DNA from: Clostridium sp. AM49-4BH
GTDB lineage: Bacteria; Bacillota; Clostridia; Lachnospirales; Lachnospiraceae
Reading direction: 5' to 3'
Length of the DNA: 64,000 bases
Assembly: GCF_003478335.1 (NCBI RefSeq)
Contig: NZ_QUFB01000001.1
Coordinates: 62,001-126,000, forward strand
Under the pieces are notes generated by a model. The model had not been told where the DNA came from and ran no database searches. It saw only the letters and a program-made list of their open reading frames with translations. How positions within the stretch are numbered: position 1 is the stretch's first letter; each line of letters begins with the position of its first letter. Positions 10,097 to 19,463 of the stretch are shown piece by piece. Position numbers and translations under genes: made by a program.

Positions 10097-11074
10097 ATGA
10101 CAGCGAAGGACAACACAGGCACAAAAAGACCGCTTATTATATTGACAGGACCGACCGCGGTTGGAAAAACAGCATTATCGATCGGTCTTGCCAAAGCAAT
10201 ACAGGGTGAGATCATATCTGCAGATTCGATGCAGGTTTATCGTGGAATGGATATTGGCACGGCGAAGATCACAAAGGAACAGATGGATGGAGTACCGCAC
10301 CATTTGATCGACATTATGGATCCCTCAGACAGCTTTCATGTGATGGCATTTCAACAGAAATGCAAAGAGGCAATGGAAGATATTTATGCCAGACATAAGA
10401 TTCCGATATTAGTGGGTGGTACCGGGTTTTATATTCAATCTGTATTGTATGATATATCTTTTACGGAAACAGATACGGACATAGAGTATCGTCAAAAACT
10501 GCAAAAGATTGCAGAAGAACAGGGGGGGTATGTGCTGCATGCCAGATTGGCCAAAATTGATCCGGAGGCCGCGGACGAGATTCATCCTAACAACGTGAAA
10601 CGTGTGATACGTGCGCTGGAATTTAATCATCAGACGGGGGAAAAGATATCAATACATAATGAACAGGAGCGGCAAAAAAAATCGCCGTATCAGTTTCGAT
10701 ATTACGTACTCAGTCTGCCACGGGAAATCTTATATGACCGTATCAACCGCAGAGTTGATGTGATGCGGCGGGACGGTTTAGTGGACGAAGTGAAAGGATT
10801 ATTGCAGCAAGGGATCACTCCGAATATGGTTTCGATGCAGGGACTTGGTTATAAAGAAATTATTGATGCACTGCAGGGGAGCTGTTCTTTTGAGGAAGCA
10901 TTTGAACGGATCAAGCGTGAAACCAGACATTTTGCAAAGCGTCAGTTTACTTGGTTTCGGCGTGAACGGGATGTAACTTGGATTGATAAAGAAACGTATG
11001 AAAATGAAGATGCTATTTTGCAATATATGATAGAGGATCTGAAGAACGCTCATATTTTGCCGGCAGATCAGTAA
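10097..11074 (+). CDS. miaA: tRNA dimethylallyltransferase
   Basis: Prenylates A37 of tRNAs reading UNN codons. The P-loop GPTAVGKT is at residues 18-25; ISADSMQVYRGMDIGTAK and HHLIDI follow, and the C-terminal QFTWFRR is typical. 325 residues is slightly long but normal for clostridia. It sits 31 bases after mutL behind GGAGGAA. Confidence 0.95.
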   Translation: MTAKDNTGTKRPLIILTGPTAVGKTALSIGLAKAIQGEIISADSMQVYRGMDIGTAKITKEQMDGVPHHLIDIMDPSDSFHVMAFQQKCKEAMEDIYARHKIPILVGGTGFYIQSVLYDISFTETDTDIEYRQKLQKIAEEQGGYVLHARLAKIDPEAADEIHPNNVKRVIRALEFNHQTGEKISIHNEQERQKKSPYQFRYYVLSLPREILYDRINRRVDVMRRDGLVDEVKGLLQQGITPNMVSMQGLGYKEIIDALQGSCSFEEAFERIKRETRHFAKRQFTWFRRERDVTWIDKETYENEDAILQYMIEDLKNAHILPADQ

Positions 11075-11131
11075 CAGCGTTTTAATATTCGAATTAAATA
11101 TATAGGCTTAAGAAAGGAACATGCAATTACA

Positions 11132-12433
11132 ATGGATACAATGAATTTACTGAAAAAAAGTTATATGGATGCGGGGATTTCTCCAGAGGTCTATGATTAC
11201 TGTCACGGGATCAGCAGCAGAATGAAAGATCGTTTTGCGCAGATCGATCAAGTGGCAGAACTAAATCAGATCAAGGTGCTTCGAGCAATGCAGAAAAACA
11301 GAGTGAGTGCTGCCTGCTTTGAGTCATCAACAGGGTATGGTTATGATGATCTTGGCCGTGAGACCCTAGAAGCAGTTTATGCAGATGTTTTTCGGGCAGA
11401 ATCTGCATTGGTACGTCCACAGCTTACTTGTGGAACACATGCGCTTACGGTGGCATTGTCGGCAATGCTTCGTCCGGGCGATGAACTTCTTTCACCGGTG
11501 GGCAGACCCTATGACACCTTGGAGGGCGTGATCGGGACCAGAGAAGTGAATCCACCGGGATCTCTCAAAGAATTTGGTATATCCTATCGACAGGTAGATC
11601 TGCTGCCGGATGGAAGCTTTGATTTTGAAAGGATCAAGGCAGCGTTACGGGATAATACAAAGTTAGTCACTATTCAGCGTTCCAAGGGATATGATCCGAG
11701 ACCGACGCTTTCTGTGGAACGCATTGGCGAATTGATTGCATTTATTAAATCCATTAAACCGGATGTTATCTGTATGGTTGACAACTGCTATGGAGAATTC
11801 GTCGAAACGATAGAACCAACTGAGGTCGGTGCTGATCTCTGTGTAGGATCCCTGATCAAGAATCCTGGTGGCGGACTGGCTCCGATCGGCGGATATATTG
11901 TCGGTAAAGAAAAGTTAGTGGATCTTTGTGCGTATCGGTTGACTGCACCGGGACTTGGCAAAGAGGTCGGTGCGACGTTGGGGGTAAATCAAGCATTTTT
12001 TCAAGGATTTTTCTTGGCACCAACGGTAACGGCAGGCGCATTAAAAGGCGCGATTTTTGCAGCAAATGTATATGAAGGATTAGGTTTCCCGGTTGTCCCG
12101 GATGGCACAGAGAGCCGTCATGATATCATTCAAGCGGTTACACTTGGATCTCCGGAAGCAGTTATTGCTTTTTGCAAAGGGATACAAGCCGGCTCTCCGG
12201 TTGACAGCCATGTGGCACCGGAGCCGTATGCTATGCCCGGCTATCATAGTGATGTTATTATGGCGGCAGGTGCATTTGTGCAGGGTTCTTCGATCGAGCT
12301 TAGCGCAGATGGGCCGATCGAACCGCCGTATGCGGTCTATTTCCAGGGGGGGCTTACATGGTATCATGCTCGTTTTGGCATTACAATGTCTTTACAGTAC
12401 CTTGTACAGGAAAACCTTGTGAAATTACCATAA
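11132..12433 (+). CDS. Methionine gamma-lyase-like PLP enzyme (aluminium resistance family)
   Basis: A 433-residue fold-type I PLP enzyme of the family annotated as methionine gamma-lyase or aluminium resistance protein (YnbB-like). Conserved features are CFESSTGYGYDD, the cofactor-holding SGTHAL-like stretch (here TCGTHALTVAL), MVDNCYGEF and the Schiff-base lysine K243 in GSLIKNPGGG. In firmicutes it often follows miaA or hflX. Substrate specificity cannot be read from the sequence; an annotation as methionine gamma-lyase is by family only. Confidence 0.85.
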   Translation: MDTMNLLKKSYMDAGISPEVYDYCHGISSRMKDRFAQIDQVAELNQIKVLRAMQKNRVSAACFESSTGYGYDDLGRETLEAVYADVFRAESALVRPQLTCGTHALTVALSAMLRPGDELLSPVGRPYDTLEGVIGTREVNPPGSLKEFGISYRQVDLLPDGSFDFERIKAALRDNTKLVTIQRSKGYDPRPTLSVERIGELIAFIKSIKPDVICMVDNCYGEFVETIEPTEVGADLCVGSLIKNPGGGLAPIGGYIVGKEKLVDLCAYRLTAPGLGKEVGATLGVNQAFFQGFFLAPTVTAGALKGAIFAANVYEGLGFPVVPDGTESRHDIIQAVTLGSPEAVIAFCKGIQAGSPVDSHVAPEPYAMPGYHSDVIMAAGAFVQGSSIELSADGPIEPPYAVYFQGGLTWYHARFGITMSLQYLVQENLVKLP

Positions 12434-12586
12434 AAGACAGATTTAGTTCTGATCCTGCATAGGATTTGGCGTCGAAAATTCACGAAAAAGTCATTTCTTT
12501 TTTGAGGTATGCTTCTATACAAAGAAAATAATTTATGCTAAGATGAAGAGTGTGCAAAGGAGAGCCTTCTGACAACAGGAGGTACT

Positions 12587-13294
12587 ATGGGAAAAACAAT
12601 ACAAACCATGAAAGAATTGCCGGCTTCGGAACGACCATACGAAAAATGTGTTATGTATGGTCCACAAGTGTTGTCGGATGCGGAACTATTGGCAGTCATT
12701 ATTCGAACCGGCTGTGGTGGATTGCGGTCTACGGAATTGGCACAGAAAGTGTTGCAGCATATTCCGGGTAAAAGGATTGGCGGACTATTTCAGATGTCGC
12801 AGGAACAACTGCAGGAATTGGAAGGAATCGGGAGAGTCAAAGCGGTACAGTTGCGTTGCCTGACTGAGATCACGAAACGCATGATGAGATCGTTAGACGG
12901 CGAAGAAATCCTGCTTTGTGATAATCCTGCCATAGTAGCAAGAGCATATTTATCGATGCGTTTTTTGGAGACGGAGCAGGTTCGGCTTTTGATCTTAGAT
13001 GGGAAAAATGCGGTACAGGATGATTTGGAATTATCCAATGGGTCATTTAACGCATCATTAGCAGCTCCACGTGAGATCTTTTACAATGCGCTAAAGCACA
13101 AGGCGGTCAGTATTTTACTGTTACATAATCATCCGTCTGGAGATCCGACACCGAGCAAAGACGATATTATTTTGACAAAACGAATCATAGAAACGGGAAA
13201 TCTGATTGGTATCCCGCTGGTTGACCATATTATCATAGGGGACAACCGCTATGTTAGTTTCCGCGAGAGCGGATATATGGACAAACCCGTTTAA
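12587..13294 (+). CDS. radC: RadC/UPF0758 JAMM-domain protein
   Basis: RadC-family protein of 235 residues: an N-terminal helix-hairpin-helix region (ELEGIGRVKAVQL) and a C-terminal JAMM metalloprotease-like domain with H180-x-H182-P-S-G-D. The name is historical and a role in DNA repair is not established. AGGAGGT lies 5 bases before the ATG. The 153-base gap before it has an A/T-rich stretch with a possible TAAGAT -10 at 12539 but no convincing -35. It overlaps nothing and leads straight into mreB. Confidence 0.9.
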   Translation: MGKTIQTMKELPASERPYEKCVMYGPQVLSDAELLAVIIRTGCGGLRSTELAQKVLQHIPGKRIGGLFQMSQEQLQELEGIGRVKAVQLRCLTEITKRMMRSLDGEEILLCDNPAIVARAYLSMRFLETEQVRLLILDGKNAVQDDLELSNGSFNASLAAPREIFYNALKHKAVSILLLHNHPSGDPTPSKDDIILTKRIIETGNLIGIPLVDHIIIGDNRYVSFRESGYMDKPV

Positions 13295-13316
13295 GGATGG
13301 GAAGGAGAGAATTTCC

Positions 13317-14324
13317 ATGGCACAAAAGACATATGGTATTGATTTTGGAACCGGTACCATCAAAATCTATAAAAAAGGAAATGGCATTGTAAAATTAGAA
13401 CGCAATGTAGTCTCTACTGTTGGCAAAGAGAATAAGCCAATCGCCATTGGCGAAACAGCTTATGAAATGTATGAAAAAGAACCGCCAAGCATTCATGTTT
13501 CTTTTCCACTGCAGCATGGCGTGATCGCACATATGCAGGATATGATCGCCTTGTGGAATTACATGAACTATTCTTTGTCCGGTAAAAAGAAGATCAAAGG
13601 CTGTGAGTATTATCTGGCAGTTCCGGCTGATATCACGGAAGTTGAGAAACAAGCATATTCCCAGATCATTTCCCGCGGTGAAACGAAACCAAAGAAAGTT
13701 TTTTTAGTAGATAAACCGGTTGCTAATGCATTTGGACTTGGTTTGGATGTGGAGAAGCTGCGTGGGGCAATGATCATCGATGTAGGTGCTGACACAACAG
13801 AAATTTCGGTACTTTCTCTAGGTGGAATTGTAGTCAGTAAGCTTTTGCCGTCCGGTGGAAATGAATTGGATATGCTTATTCGCAGTTATGTGCGCAAGGA
13901 ATACAACTTTTTGATCGGCCGTAGGACTGCAGAACAGGCCAAAAAAGAGCTGATCGCCGCGACAACACTGGATCGATCCATGAAGTTGGTAGGCAGAGAT
14001 GTTGTGAAGGGACTTCCTGGTGAGATTACGCTTACGAGTGCAGCGGTTGCACCACTTGCAACTACGTTTTTTGAGACGATCATAACGCAGGCGCGTTCCA
14101 TTATGGAACATACACCTCCGGAAATATCCATGGACATAAAGGAACGTGGCATTTATTTGACAGGAGGCTCCTCTGAGATTCATGGACTGGCGGCACTGCT
14201 TCAGACAAAAACCGGAGTGGCTGTCAATATCTCGGACAAGCCGCAGGAAACGGCAGTTTCCGGTTTGGGGTATTTTGCAGAGCATAGCAAACAGGCAGCA
14301 AAATATGTAACGCTTATGAAATAA
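13317..14324 (+). CDS. mreB: Rod shape-determining protein MreB
   Basis: Bacterial actin that organises lateral wall synthesis, 335 residues. It has phosphate 1 DFGTGTIKIY, the phosphate 2 region MIIDVGADTTEI and the adenosine motif LTGGSSEIHGL. Start 13317 follows GGAGAG by 7 bases and gives the family N-terminus; an upstream in-frame start at 13251 lies inside radC. It is the first gene of the mre-PBP2-min-rodA operon. Confidence 0.95.
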   Translation: MAQKTYGIDFGTGTIKIYKKGNGIVKLERNVVSTVGKENKPIAIGETAYEMYEKEPPSIHVSFPLQHGVIAHMQDMIALWNYMNYSLSGKKKIKGCEYYLAVPADITEVEKQAYSQIISRGETKPKKVFLVDKPVANAFGLGLDVEKLRGAMIIDVGADTTEISVLSLGGIVVSKLLPSGGNELDMLIRSYVRKEYNFLIGRRTAEQAKKELIAATTLDRSMKLVGRDVVKGLPGEITLTSAAVAPLATTFFETIITQARSIMEHTPPEISMDIKERGIYLTGGSSEIHGLAALLQTKTGVAVNISDKPQETAVSGLGYFAEHSKQAAKYVTLMK

Positions 14325-14351
14325 GAATGCAGTTTGAGGAAGGATCAGAAA

Positions 14352-15218
14352 ATGCGTAAAAAAACGAAAATTACCATTGACCCTAAATATATATTAGCAG
14401 TGATCGCAGTGGTCAGTATTTTGATGATTGTTGTTTCATTTCGTTTCAATGACAAAATGGCACCGGTACAGTCAGCAGTTGGCGGTGTGATCACACCGAT
14501 GCAGAGGGGTATTAATACGATAGGACGTAAGATTGCTAAACAGACAAAGCATATTACCACAATGAATAAACTGTTGAAACAAAATGATGCTTTGCAAAAA
14601 AAATTAGATGAAATGTCAGCAGAAAACCGCTTGCTGCAACAGGATAAGTATGAGTTGGAAGATTTCCGTAAGCTGTACAAGTTAGACGAGCAGTATGCAA
14701 GTTATCCGAAAGTAGCTGCAAGAGTTATCAGTAGTGATCCTGATAATTGGTACAACACTTTTATTATTGATAAAGGATCGGAAGATGGACTGGCCGTTAA
14801 TATGAATGTAATGGCAGGAGACGGACTGGTTGGGATCATTACAGATGTTAAAAAGTCGTATTCTACTGTTCGTTCGATCATTGATGATGACAGTAACGTA
14901 TATGGTACCTTTTTAAAAACATCAGATAGCTGCATTGTAAGCGGAAATCTGCAGTTAATGAATGATGGTGTGATCGAGGTTAGTAGTATATCCGGCAATG
15001 CTAAGATCGAAGATGGTTATGAAGTTGTCACATCTCAGATCAGTGATAAATATCTTTCAGGAATCCTGATCGGATACGTGCATGATCTGAAAAAAGATGT
15101 ATCCAATTTGACACAGACGGCATATCTGACGCCTGCAGCAGATTTTCGCAAATTGGATATGGTGCTGGTTATTACTAAAGTGAAAAATTCAGACGAATTA
15201 AAGGAGATGTTGAATTGA
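14352..15218 (+). CDS. mreC: Rod shape-determining protein MreC
   Basis: Bitopic membrane protein, 288 residues: a short Lys-rich cytoplasmic head, one transmembrane helix (about residues 13-32), a coiled coil (about 70-110) and the beta-rich extracytoplasmic domain with VISSDPDNWYNTFIIDKGSEDGL and GDGLVGII, the MreC signature. GAGGAAGG precedes ATG 14352; a TTG at 14334 in frame overlaps that ribosome site and is rejected. Its stop overlaps the mreD start. Confidence 0.94.
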   Translation: MRKKTKITIDPKYILAVIAVVSILMIVVSFRFNDKMAPVQSAVGGVITPMQRGINTIGRKIAKQTKHITTMNKLLKQNDALQKKLDEMSAENRLLQQDKYELEDFRKLYKLDEQYASYPKVAARVISSDPDNWYNTFIIDKGSEDGLAVNMNVMAGDGLVGIITDVKKSYSTVRSIIDDDSNVYGTFLKTSDSCIVSGNLQLMNDGVIEVSSISGNAKIEDGYEVVTSQISDKYLSGILIGYVHDLKKDVSNLTQTAYLTPAADFRKLDMVLVITKVKNSDELKEMLN

Positions 15219-15745
15219 GGCGTTACATAACAATATTTGTGCTGCTTATCATAAATTTCTTGCTGCAAACAACTGTTTTTCGTTATATAGAGGTCGCACA
15301 TATGGTGCCAAATCTGATCTTGGTAGTGACTGTTGCTGCAGGATTATTATATGGACGAAAGTGCGGTATATTCGCCGGAGTGATCAGCGGATTGCTTACT
15401 GATGCCTTATACGGCAGTGTGATCGGTATCGGAATATTGATCTATTCTGTTGTTGGATATTTGTGTGGTGCTGCCAGCAAATTGTACTTTGAGGAGGATC
15501 TGACTGTACCTATTGTTGCCATTGCCGGCAGCGATGTCATATACGGTGTATTATATTATGCCTGCAATTTTATGTTACGCGGCAGATTAAACATACTTTT
15601 CTATGTGAAAAGTGTGATATTGCCGGAGATGATCTATACGGTCATTTTAGGTGCGGTGCTATTCCGCATTATTCATAAGCTGGATGCCAAGATCAATCCG
15701 CCGGTAGAAGTATTGTTGAAACCAAAGAAGCCTTTTGAGGGATAG
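15215..15745 (+). CDS. mreD: Rod shape-determining protein MreD
   Basis: A polytopic membrane protein of 176 residues with about five hydrophobic helices and GLLYGRKCGIFAGVISGLLTD, a typical MreD loop. It begins with TTG at 15215, overlapping the mreC stop by four bases (TTGA) with AAGGAG upstream, so translation is probably coupled. Identified by position and topology more than by motif. Confidence 0.88.
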   Translation: MRRYITIFVLLIINFLLQTTVFRYIEVAHMVPNLILVVTVAAGLLYGRKCGIFAGVISGLLTDALYGSVIGIGILIYSVVGYLCGAASKLYFEEDLTVPIVAIAGSDVIYGVLYYACNFMLRGRLNILFYVKSVILPEMIYTVILGAVLFRIIHKLDAKINPPVEVLLKPKKPFEG

Positions 15746-15761
15746 AAAGAGAGGTAGCATC

Positions 15762-18617
15762 ATGTTAGATACCATAAAACGATATTTAAAGGTGTTTTTT
15801 TCAGTGCGCCTGCTGCCTGTTTTAGTGGTATACATATTATTGTTTGCCTTGTTGGTCAATCGAATGTTTCAGCTTCAGATTGTGAAAGGGGATGAATATG
15901 AGAAGGAATCCCAGCAACAGGCAACAAAAACACGCGAGATTAAAGCAACACGTGGAAATATCTACGATTGTAATGGAAAGTTATTGGCCTATAATGCACT
16001 ATCGCATAACGTGATCTTTGAGGAAAATGATAAGACCAAAGGTCTGTCGTCTAAAGATAAAAATGCAATGATCTACCGTTTGATCCAATTAATTGAGAAA
16101 AATGATGGTACATTATCCGTAGAATTTTATATTCATAAAAACAAGAAAGGCAACTTAGAATACACATTATCCGGAAACGCTTTGCTTCGTTTCAAAAAAG
16201 AAATCTTTTCCGCCAAAAGGGTGGAAGAGCTTACACAGGAGCAGCGTGATATGTCTGCCAGGGAGTTATTTGAGTATCTTCGTTATGATGAGGGATCGAA
16301 CAGCCCAAAGTTTTTGATCGATAAAAAATATGATGAAGATACTGCATTAAAAATTATGGCTGTACGATATGCAATGTTTATGAATCGCTATAAAATGTAT
16401 GAAACGATCACATTGGCAAACGATGTCGATGATGTTACTGTTGCAGCGATCAAAGAAAACAGTGCTGATCTTCCCGGTGTAAATATTTCAGATGATACAA
16501 CACGTGTATACAAAAATAGCAAATATTTTGCACATATATTAGGCTATACCGGAGCTGTGACAACGGAGCGACTGGAGGAATTAAAGCAGAAAGACCCAAA
16601 TACAGATTATACGACATCTGATCAGATTGGTATCTCCGGTCTTGAGAGTAGTTGTGAAAATTATCTCAAGGGCAAAAAAGGCAGTGAAACTTTGTCGATC
16701 AATAGTGGAACAAGCCGTGTACTGGATGTGACGAAAAAATCAGATCCTGTTGCGGGAAATAATTTGTATCTTACGATTGATGCAAAACTTCAGAAGGAGT
16801 GTTACGATCTCTTGGAGGAGCATATTGCCGGAATTTTGTTATCAAAGATCAGCAATGGATCTGATGCAGGAAGCCGTGGTCGCAGTGCTTCTGAAATTCG
16901 GATTCCAATTTATGATGTATACAATGCATTGATCCAGAATAATGTGATCGATGTCACCAGATTCACAGAGAAAGATGCGTCTGATCTGGAAAAAGCAATA
17001 TATATAAAATATAAGACAAAATCCAAACGTATTATGAGCAGATTAAAGACATATTTGGCAGCGGACAGCAAAAAAACTTACAAACAGCTTCCGGAAGACA
17101 TGCAGGATTTCGTTTCATATTTTTATACTGCGTTGAAGAATGAGGGGACTGTTTTGACGGATGACATAGATACGTCAGATGATACCTATAAAAAGTACCA
17201 AAATGGGAAGATTAGTCTCAGTCAATATTTGCAGTATGCAATTTCTGCCAATTGGATTGATCTGAGTGTGCTAAAGATTGGTGATTCCTATTACAGTACG
17301 GAAGAAATATACAAAAAATTGGTCGATTATGGATTAAAACTGTTGGAAGATGATACAACATACAGTAAGATGGTATACAGTTATTTGATCTATCATTATG
17401 AAATATCAGGGCAGGACTGCTGCCTGCTGTTATTTGATCAAGGTGATATCAAATACAATGCTCAGGAATACAGTAAGGTTAAGCATGGTATTACATCGCC
17501 GTATTCTTTCTTGACCGGTAAGATCCGTAAATTGGAGATTACGCCGGGACAGCTTGGTCTGGATCCGTGTTCGGGTTCCATCGTTGTAACAGATACTAAG
17601 ACTGGTGATGTAAAGGCTATGGTTTCTTATCCGAGTTACGATAATAATAAGATGGCAAATCAGGTTGATTCGGATTATTTTTATTCATATTTAACACAGA
17701 ATACTTCATCTCCGCTGATGAACCGACCAACACAGCAAAAGATCGCACCGGGATCTACCTTTAAGGTCGTATCTTCTGTAGCGGGATTAGAAGAAGGAGT
17801 GATCAGTACCGGAACAATGATCCATGATAATGTTACGTTTGATAAGATCACACCGTCTCCAAAATGTTGGAGTACGGCAGGTCATGGAAGCATTAACGTA
17901 TCTGGTGCGTTGGAAGTGTCTTGTAACTACTTTTTCTATACCGTAGGATATAAACTGAGTGGTCTTATACACGGGCAGGTAAATAATGCGCGCGGTTTAT
18001 CGCGGCTAAAAAAATATGCGGATATGTTTGGATTGACAGATAAATCCGGTGTCGAACTTCCGGAAAGTGAGCCGAACTTCTCCAAGACAGATGCTGTGCG
18101 TTCTGCAATTGGACAGGCAACACATAGTTATGCGCCAATCCAGTTATCCCGTTATGTTACAACGGTTGCCAACAGTGGTACCTGCTATGATCTGACCTTG
18201 ATCGATCAGGTAAAGGATGTCAATGGCAATGTGATACTGGATAATCATGCAAAGGTTCGTAATAAGGTGAATATTGCTAACTCGACATGGAAAGCAGTTC
18301 ATAACGGAATGTATCGAGTGGTCAATGGAAGCAGAAGCTCCATTGGATCTATGTTCAGCGGAATGAAAGTAAAGATCGCCGGCAAGACAGGAACGGCTCA
18401 GCAGAGTAAATTGCATGCCAACCATGCATATTTTGTCTCTTATGCACCGTACAAGAATCCTGAAATATCTGTAACTTGCGTAATACCTAACGGTTTTACA
18501 TCATCCAATGCTGCACAGACGGCAAGAGATGTTTATAAATATTACTTTAGTAAGAACAAAAAGAAAGTATCCGGTAAGATTAAAATGCCGGAATCCAATA
18601 CAACGCATACGGATTAA
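15762..18617 (+). CDS. mrdA: Penicillin-binding protein 2 (elongation transpeptidase), unusually long
   Basis: Class B PBP of the rod complex, partner of RodA. One N-terminal transmembrane helix (about residues 10-30) and the dimerisation module with TRGNIYDCNGKLLAYN are followed by the transpeptidase with S665-x-x-K668 (GSTFK), S720-C-N722 and K875-T-G877. It is 951 residues, where most PBP2 are 600-720. The surplus is mainly a helical, Lys/Asp/Tyr-rich insert at about residues 355-603, between the LTIDAKLQ strand and GSIVVTDTKTGDV. The start at 15762 follows AGAGGTAG. It lies between mreD and minC. Confidence 0.93.
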   Translation: MLDTIKRYLKVFFSVRLLPVLVVYILLFALLVNRMFQLQIVKGDEYEKESQQQATKTREIKATRGNIYDCNGKLLAYNALSHNVIFEENDKTKGLSSKDKNAMIYRLIQLIEKNDGTLSVEFYIHKNKKGNLEYTLSGNALLRFKKEIFSAKRVEELTQEQRDMSARELFEYLRYDEGSNSPKFLIDKKYDEDTALKIMAVRYAMFMNRYKMYETITLANDVDDVTVAAIKENSADLPGVNISDDTTRVYKNSKYFAHILGYTGAVTTERLEELKQKDPNTDYTTSDQIGISGLESSCENYLKGKKGSETLSINSGTSRVLDVTKKSDPVAGNNLYLTIDAKLQKECYDLLEEHIAGILLSKISNGSDAGSRGRSASEIRIPIYDVYNALIQNNVIDVTRFTEKDASDLEKAIYIKYKTKSKRIMSRLKTYLAADSKKTYKQLPEDMQDFVSYFYTALKNEGTVLTDDIDTSDDTYKKYQNGKISLSQYLQYAISANWIDLSVLKIGDSYYSTEEIYKKLVDYGLKLLEDDTTYSKMVYSYLIYHYEISGQDCCLLLFDQGDIKYNAQEYSKVKHGITSPYSFLTGKIRKLEITPGQLGLDPCSGSIVVTDTKTGDVKAMVSYPSYDNNKMANQVDSDYFYSYLTQNTSSPLMNRPTQQKIAPGSTFKVVSSVAGLEEGVISTGTMIHDNVTFDKITPSPKCWSTAGHGSINVSGALEVSCNYFFYTVGYKLSGLIHGQVNNARGLSRLKKYADMFGLTDKSGVELPESEPNFSKTDAVRSAIGQATHSYAPIQLSRYVTTVANSGTCYDLTLIDQVKDVNGNVILDNHAKVRNKVNIANSTWKAVHNGMYRVVNGSRSSIGSMFSGMKVKIAGKTGTAQQSKLHANHAYFVSYAPYKNPEISVTCVIPNGFTSSNAAQTARDVYKYYFSKNKKKVSGKIKMPESNTTHTD

Positions 18618-18645
18618 TCTATCGTATGAGGAATGGAGGAGATCT

Positions 18646-19311
18646 ATGAGTGAATTAGTAGCAATGAAAGGCACCAAGTCAGGCATTGTTATTGTACTGA
18701 ACGAGGAAGCTGCGTTTGAAGAACTTAAGCAGGCGGTCAGCGAGAAATTTAAGGAGTCAGCAGCCTTTTGGGGAGAAGCGACGAAAGCAGTATCTTTTCA
18801 AGGGAAAAAGCTGAGCGATGATGAAAAGATGCAGCTGGTAGACTGTATTCAGGAAAATTGCCATTTACTGATTCCGTGTATCATGGAAGAGGACGAGGCT
18901 TTGGAGACAGCATTTCAAAATAGCATAGAAAACAGACAGGAAGAGATTGACTACAGTACAGGACAGTTTTTCAAAGGAAATCTTCGCTCCGGACAGGTGT
19001 TGGATGTGGAAACCAGCATTATCATCATTGGAGATGTCAAAGCAGGGGCAAAAGTAGTTTCTAAGGGGAATGTGATCATTCTTGGATCCTTAAAGGGCAA
19101 TGTATATGCAGGATCTTCCGGAAATACGAATGCGTTTGTTGTTGCACTGGATATGGATCCGGTGCAGATCCGTATCGCAGATACGATTGCACGTTCCCCG
19201 GATAAGCCAAGAAAGAAGAAAGAAAAAGAAACCAAGATTGCATTTTGGGAAGATGGAAATATTTATATTGAACCATTGGATAAAGATGTGATGGGGGATA
19301 TTCGATTGTAA
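18646..19311 (+). CDS. minC: Septum site-determining protein MinC
   Basis: Inhibitor of FtsZ polymerisation at the poles, 221 residues. The C-terminal beta-helix is clear (GNLRSGQVLDV, IIIIGDVKAGAKV, GNVIILGSLKGNVYAG, MDPVQIRIAD); the N-terminal FtsZ-binding domain is less conserved. ATG 18646 has GGAGGA 5 bases upstream. A longer in-frame reading back to 18508 is inside the PBP2 gene and is rejected. Confidence 0.92.
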   Translation: MSELVAMKGTKSGIVIVLNEEAAFEELKQAVSEKFKESAAFWGEATKAVSFQGKKLSDDEKMQLVDCIQENCHLLIPCIMEEDEALETAFQNSIENRQEEIDYSTGQFFKGNLRSGQVLDVETSIIIIGDVKAGAKVVSKGNVIILGSLKGNVYAGSSGNTNAFVVALDMDPVQIRIADTIARSPDKPRKKKEKETKIAFWEDGNIYIEPLDKDVMGDIRL

Positions 19312-19312
19312 T

Positions 19313-19330
19313 TTCGTGATTTTTCACGAA
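19313..19330. repeat. 7-bp perfect inverted repeat after minC
   Basis: TTCGTGA (19313-19319), TTTT loop, TCACGAA (19324-19330), one base after the minC stop. It is followed by A residues, so it does not look like a rho-independent terminator on the plus strand. It could be an operator or an mRNA processing stem between minC and minD. Confidence 0.5.
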
Positions 19331-19339
19331 AAAAGTGGA

Positions 19340-19369
19340 TTTCCTTATCGCTTTTTGGTACAATATAAT
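19340..19369 (+). promoter_or_regulatory. Possible internal promoter for minD
   Basis: A consensus TATAAT (19364-19369) with only a weak -35 (TTTCCT at 19340-19345, 18-base spacing). It would allow minD-minE-rodA to be expressed apart from the mre genes. Confidence 0.4.
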
Positions 19370-19463
19370 TTGCGGGATTGTGTCAGCATACGGGCATGAT
19401 CCGGAATTATAGAAGTAATAGAGTAATCAAGACAGAGTGGCGTATGCAGAAATGAGGTAAACA

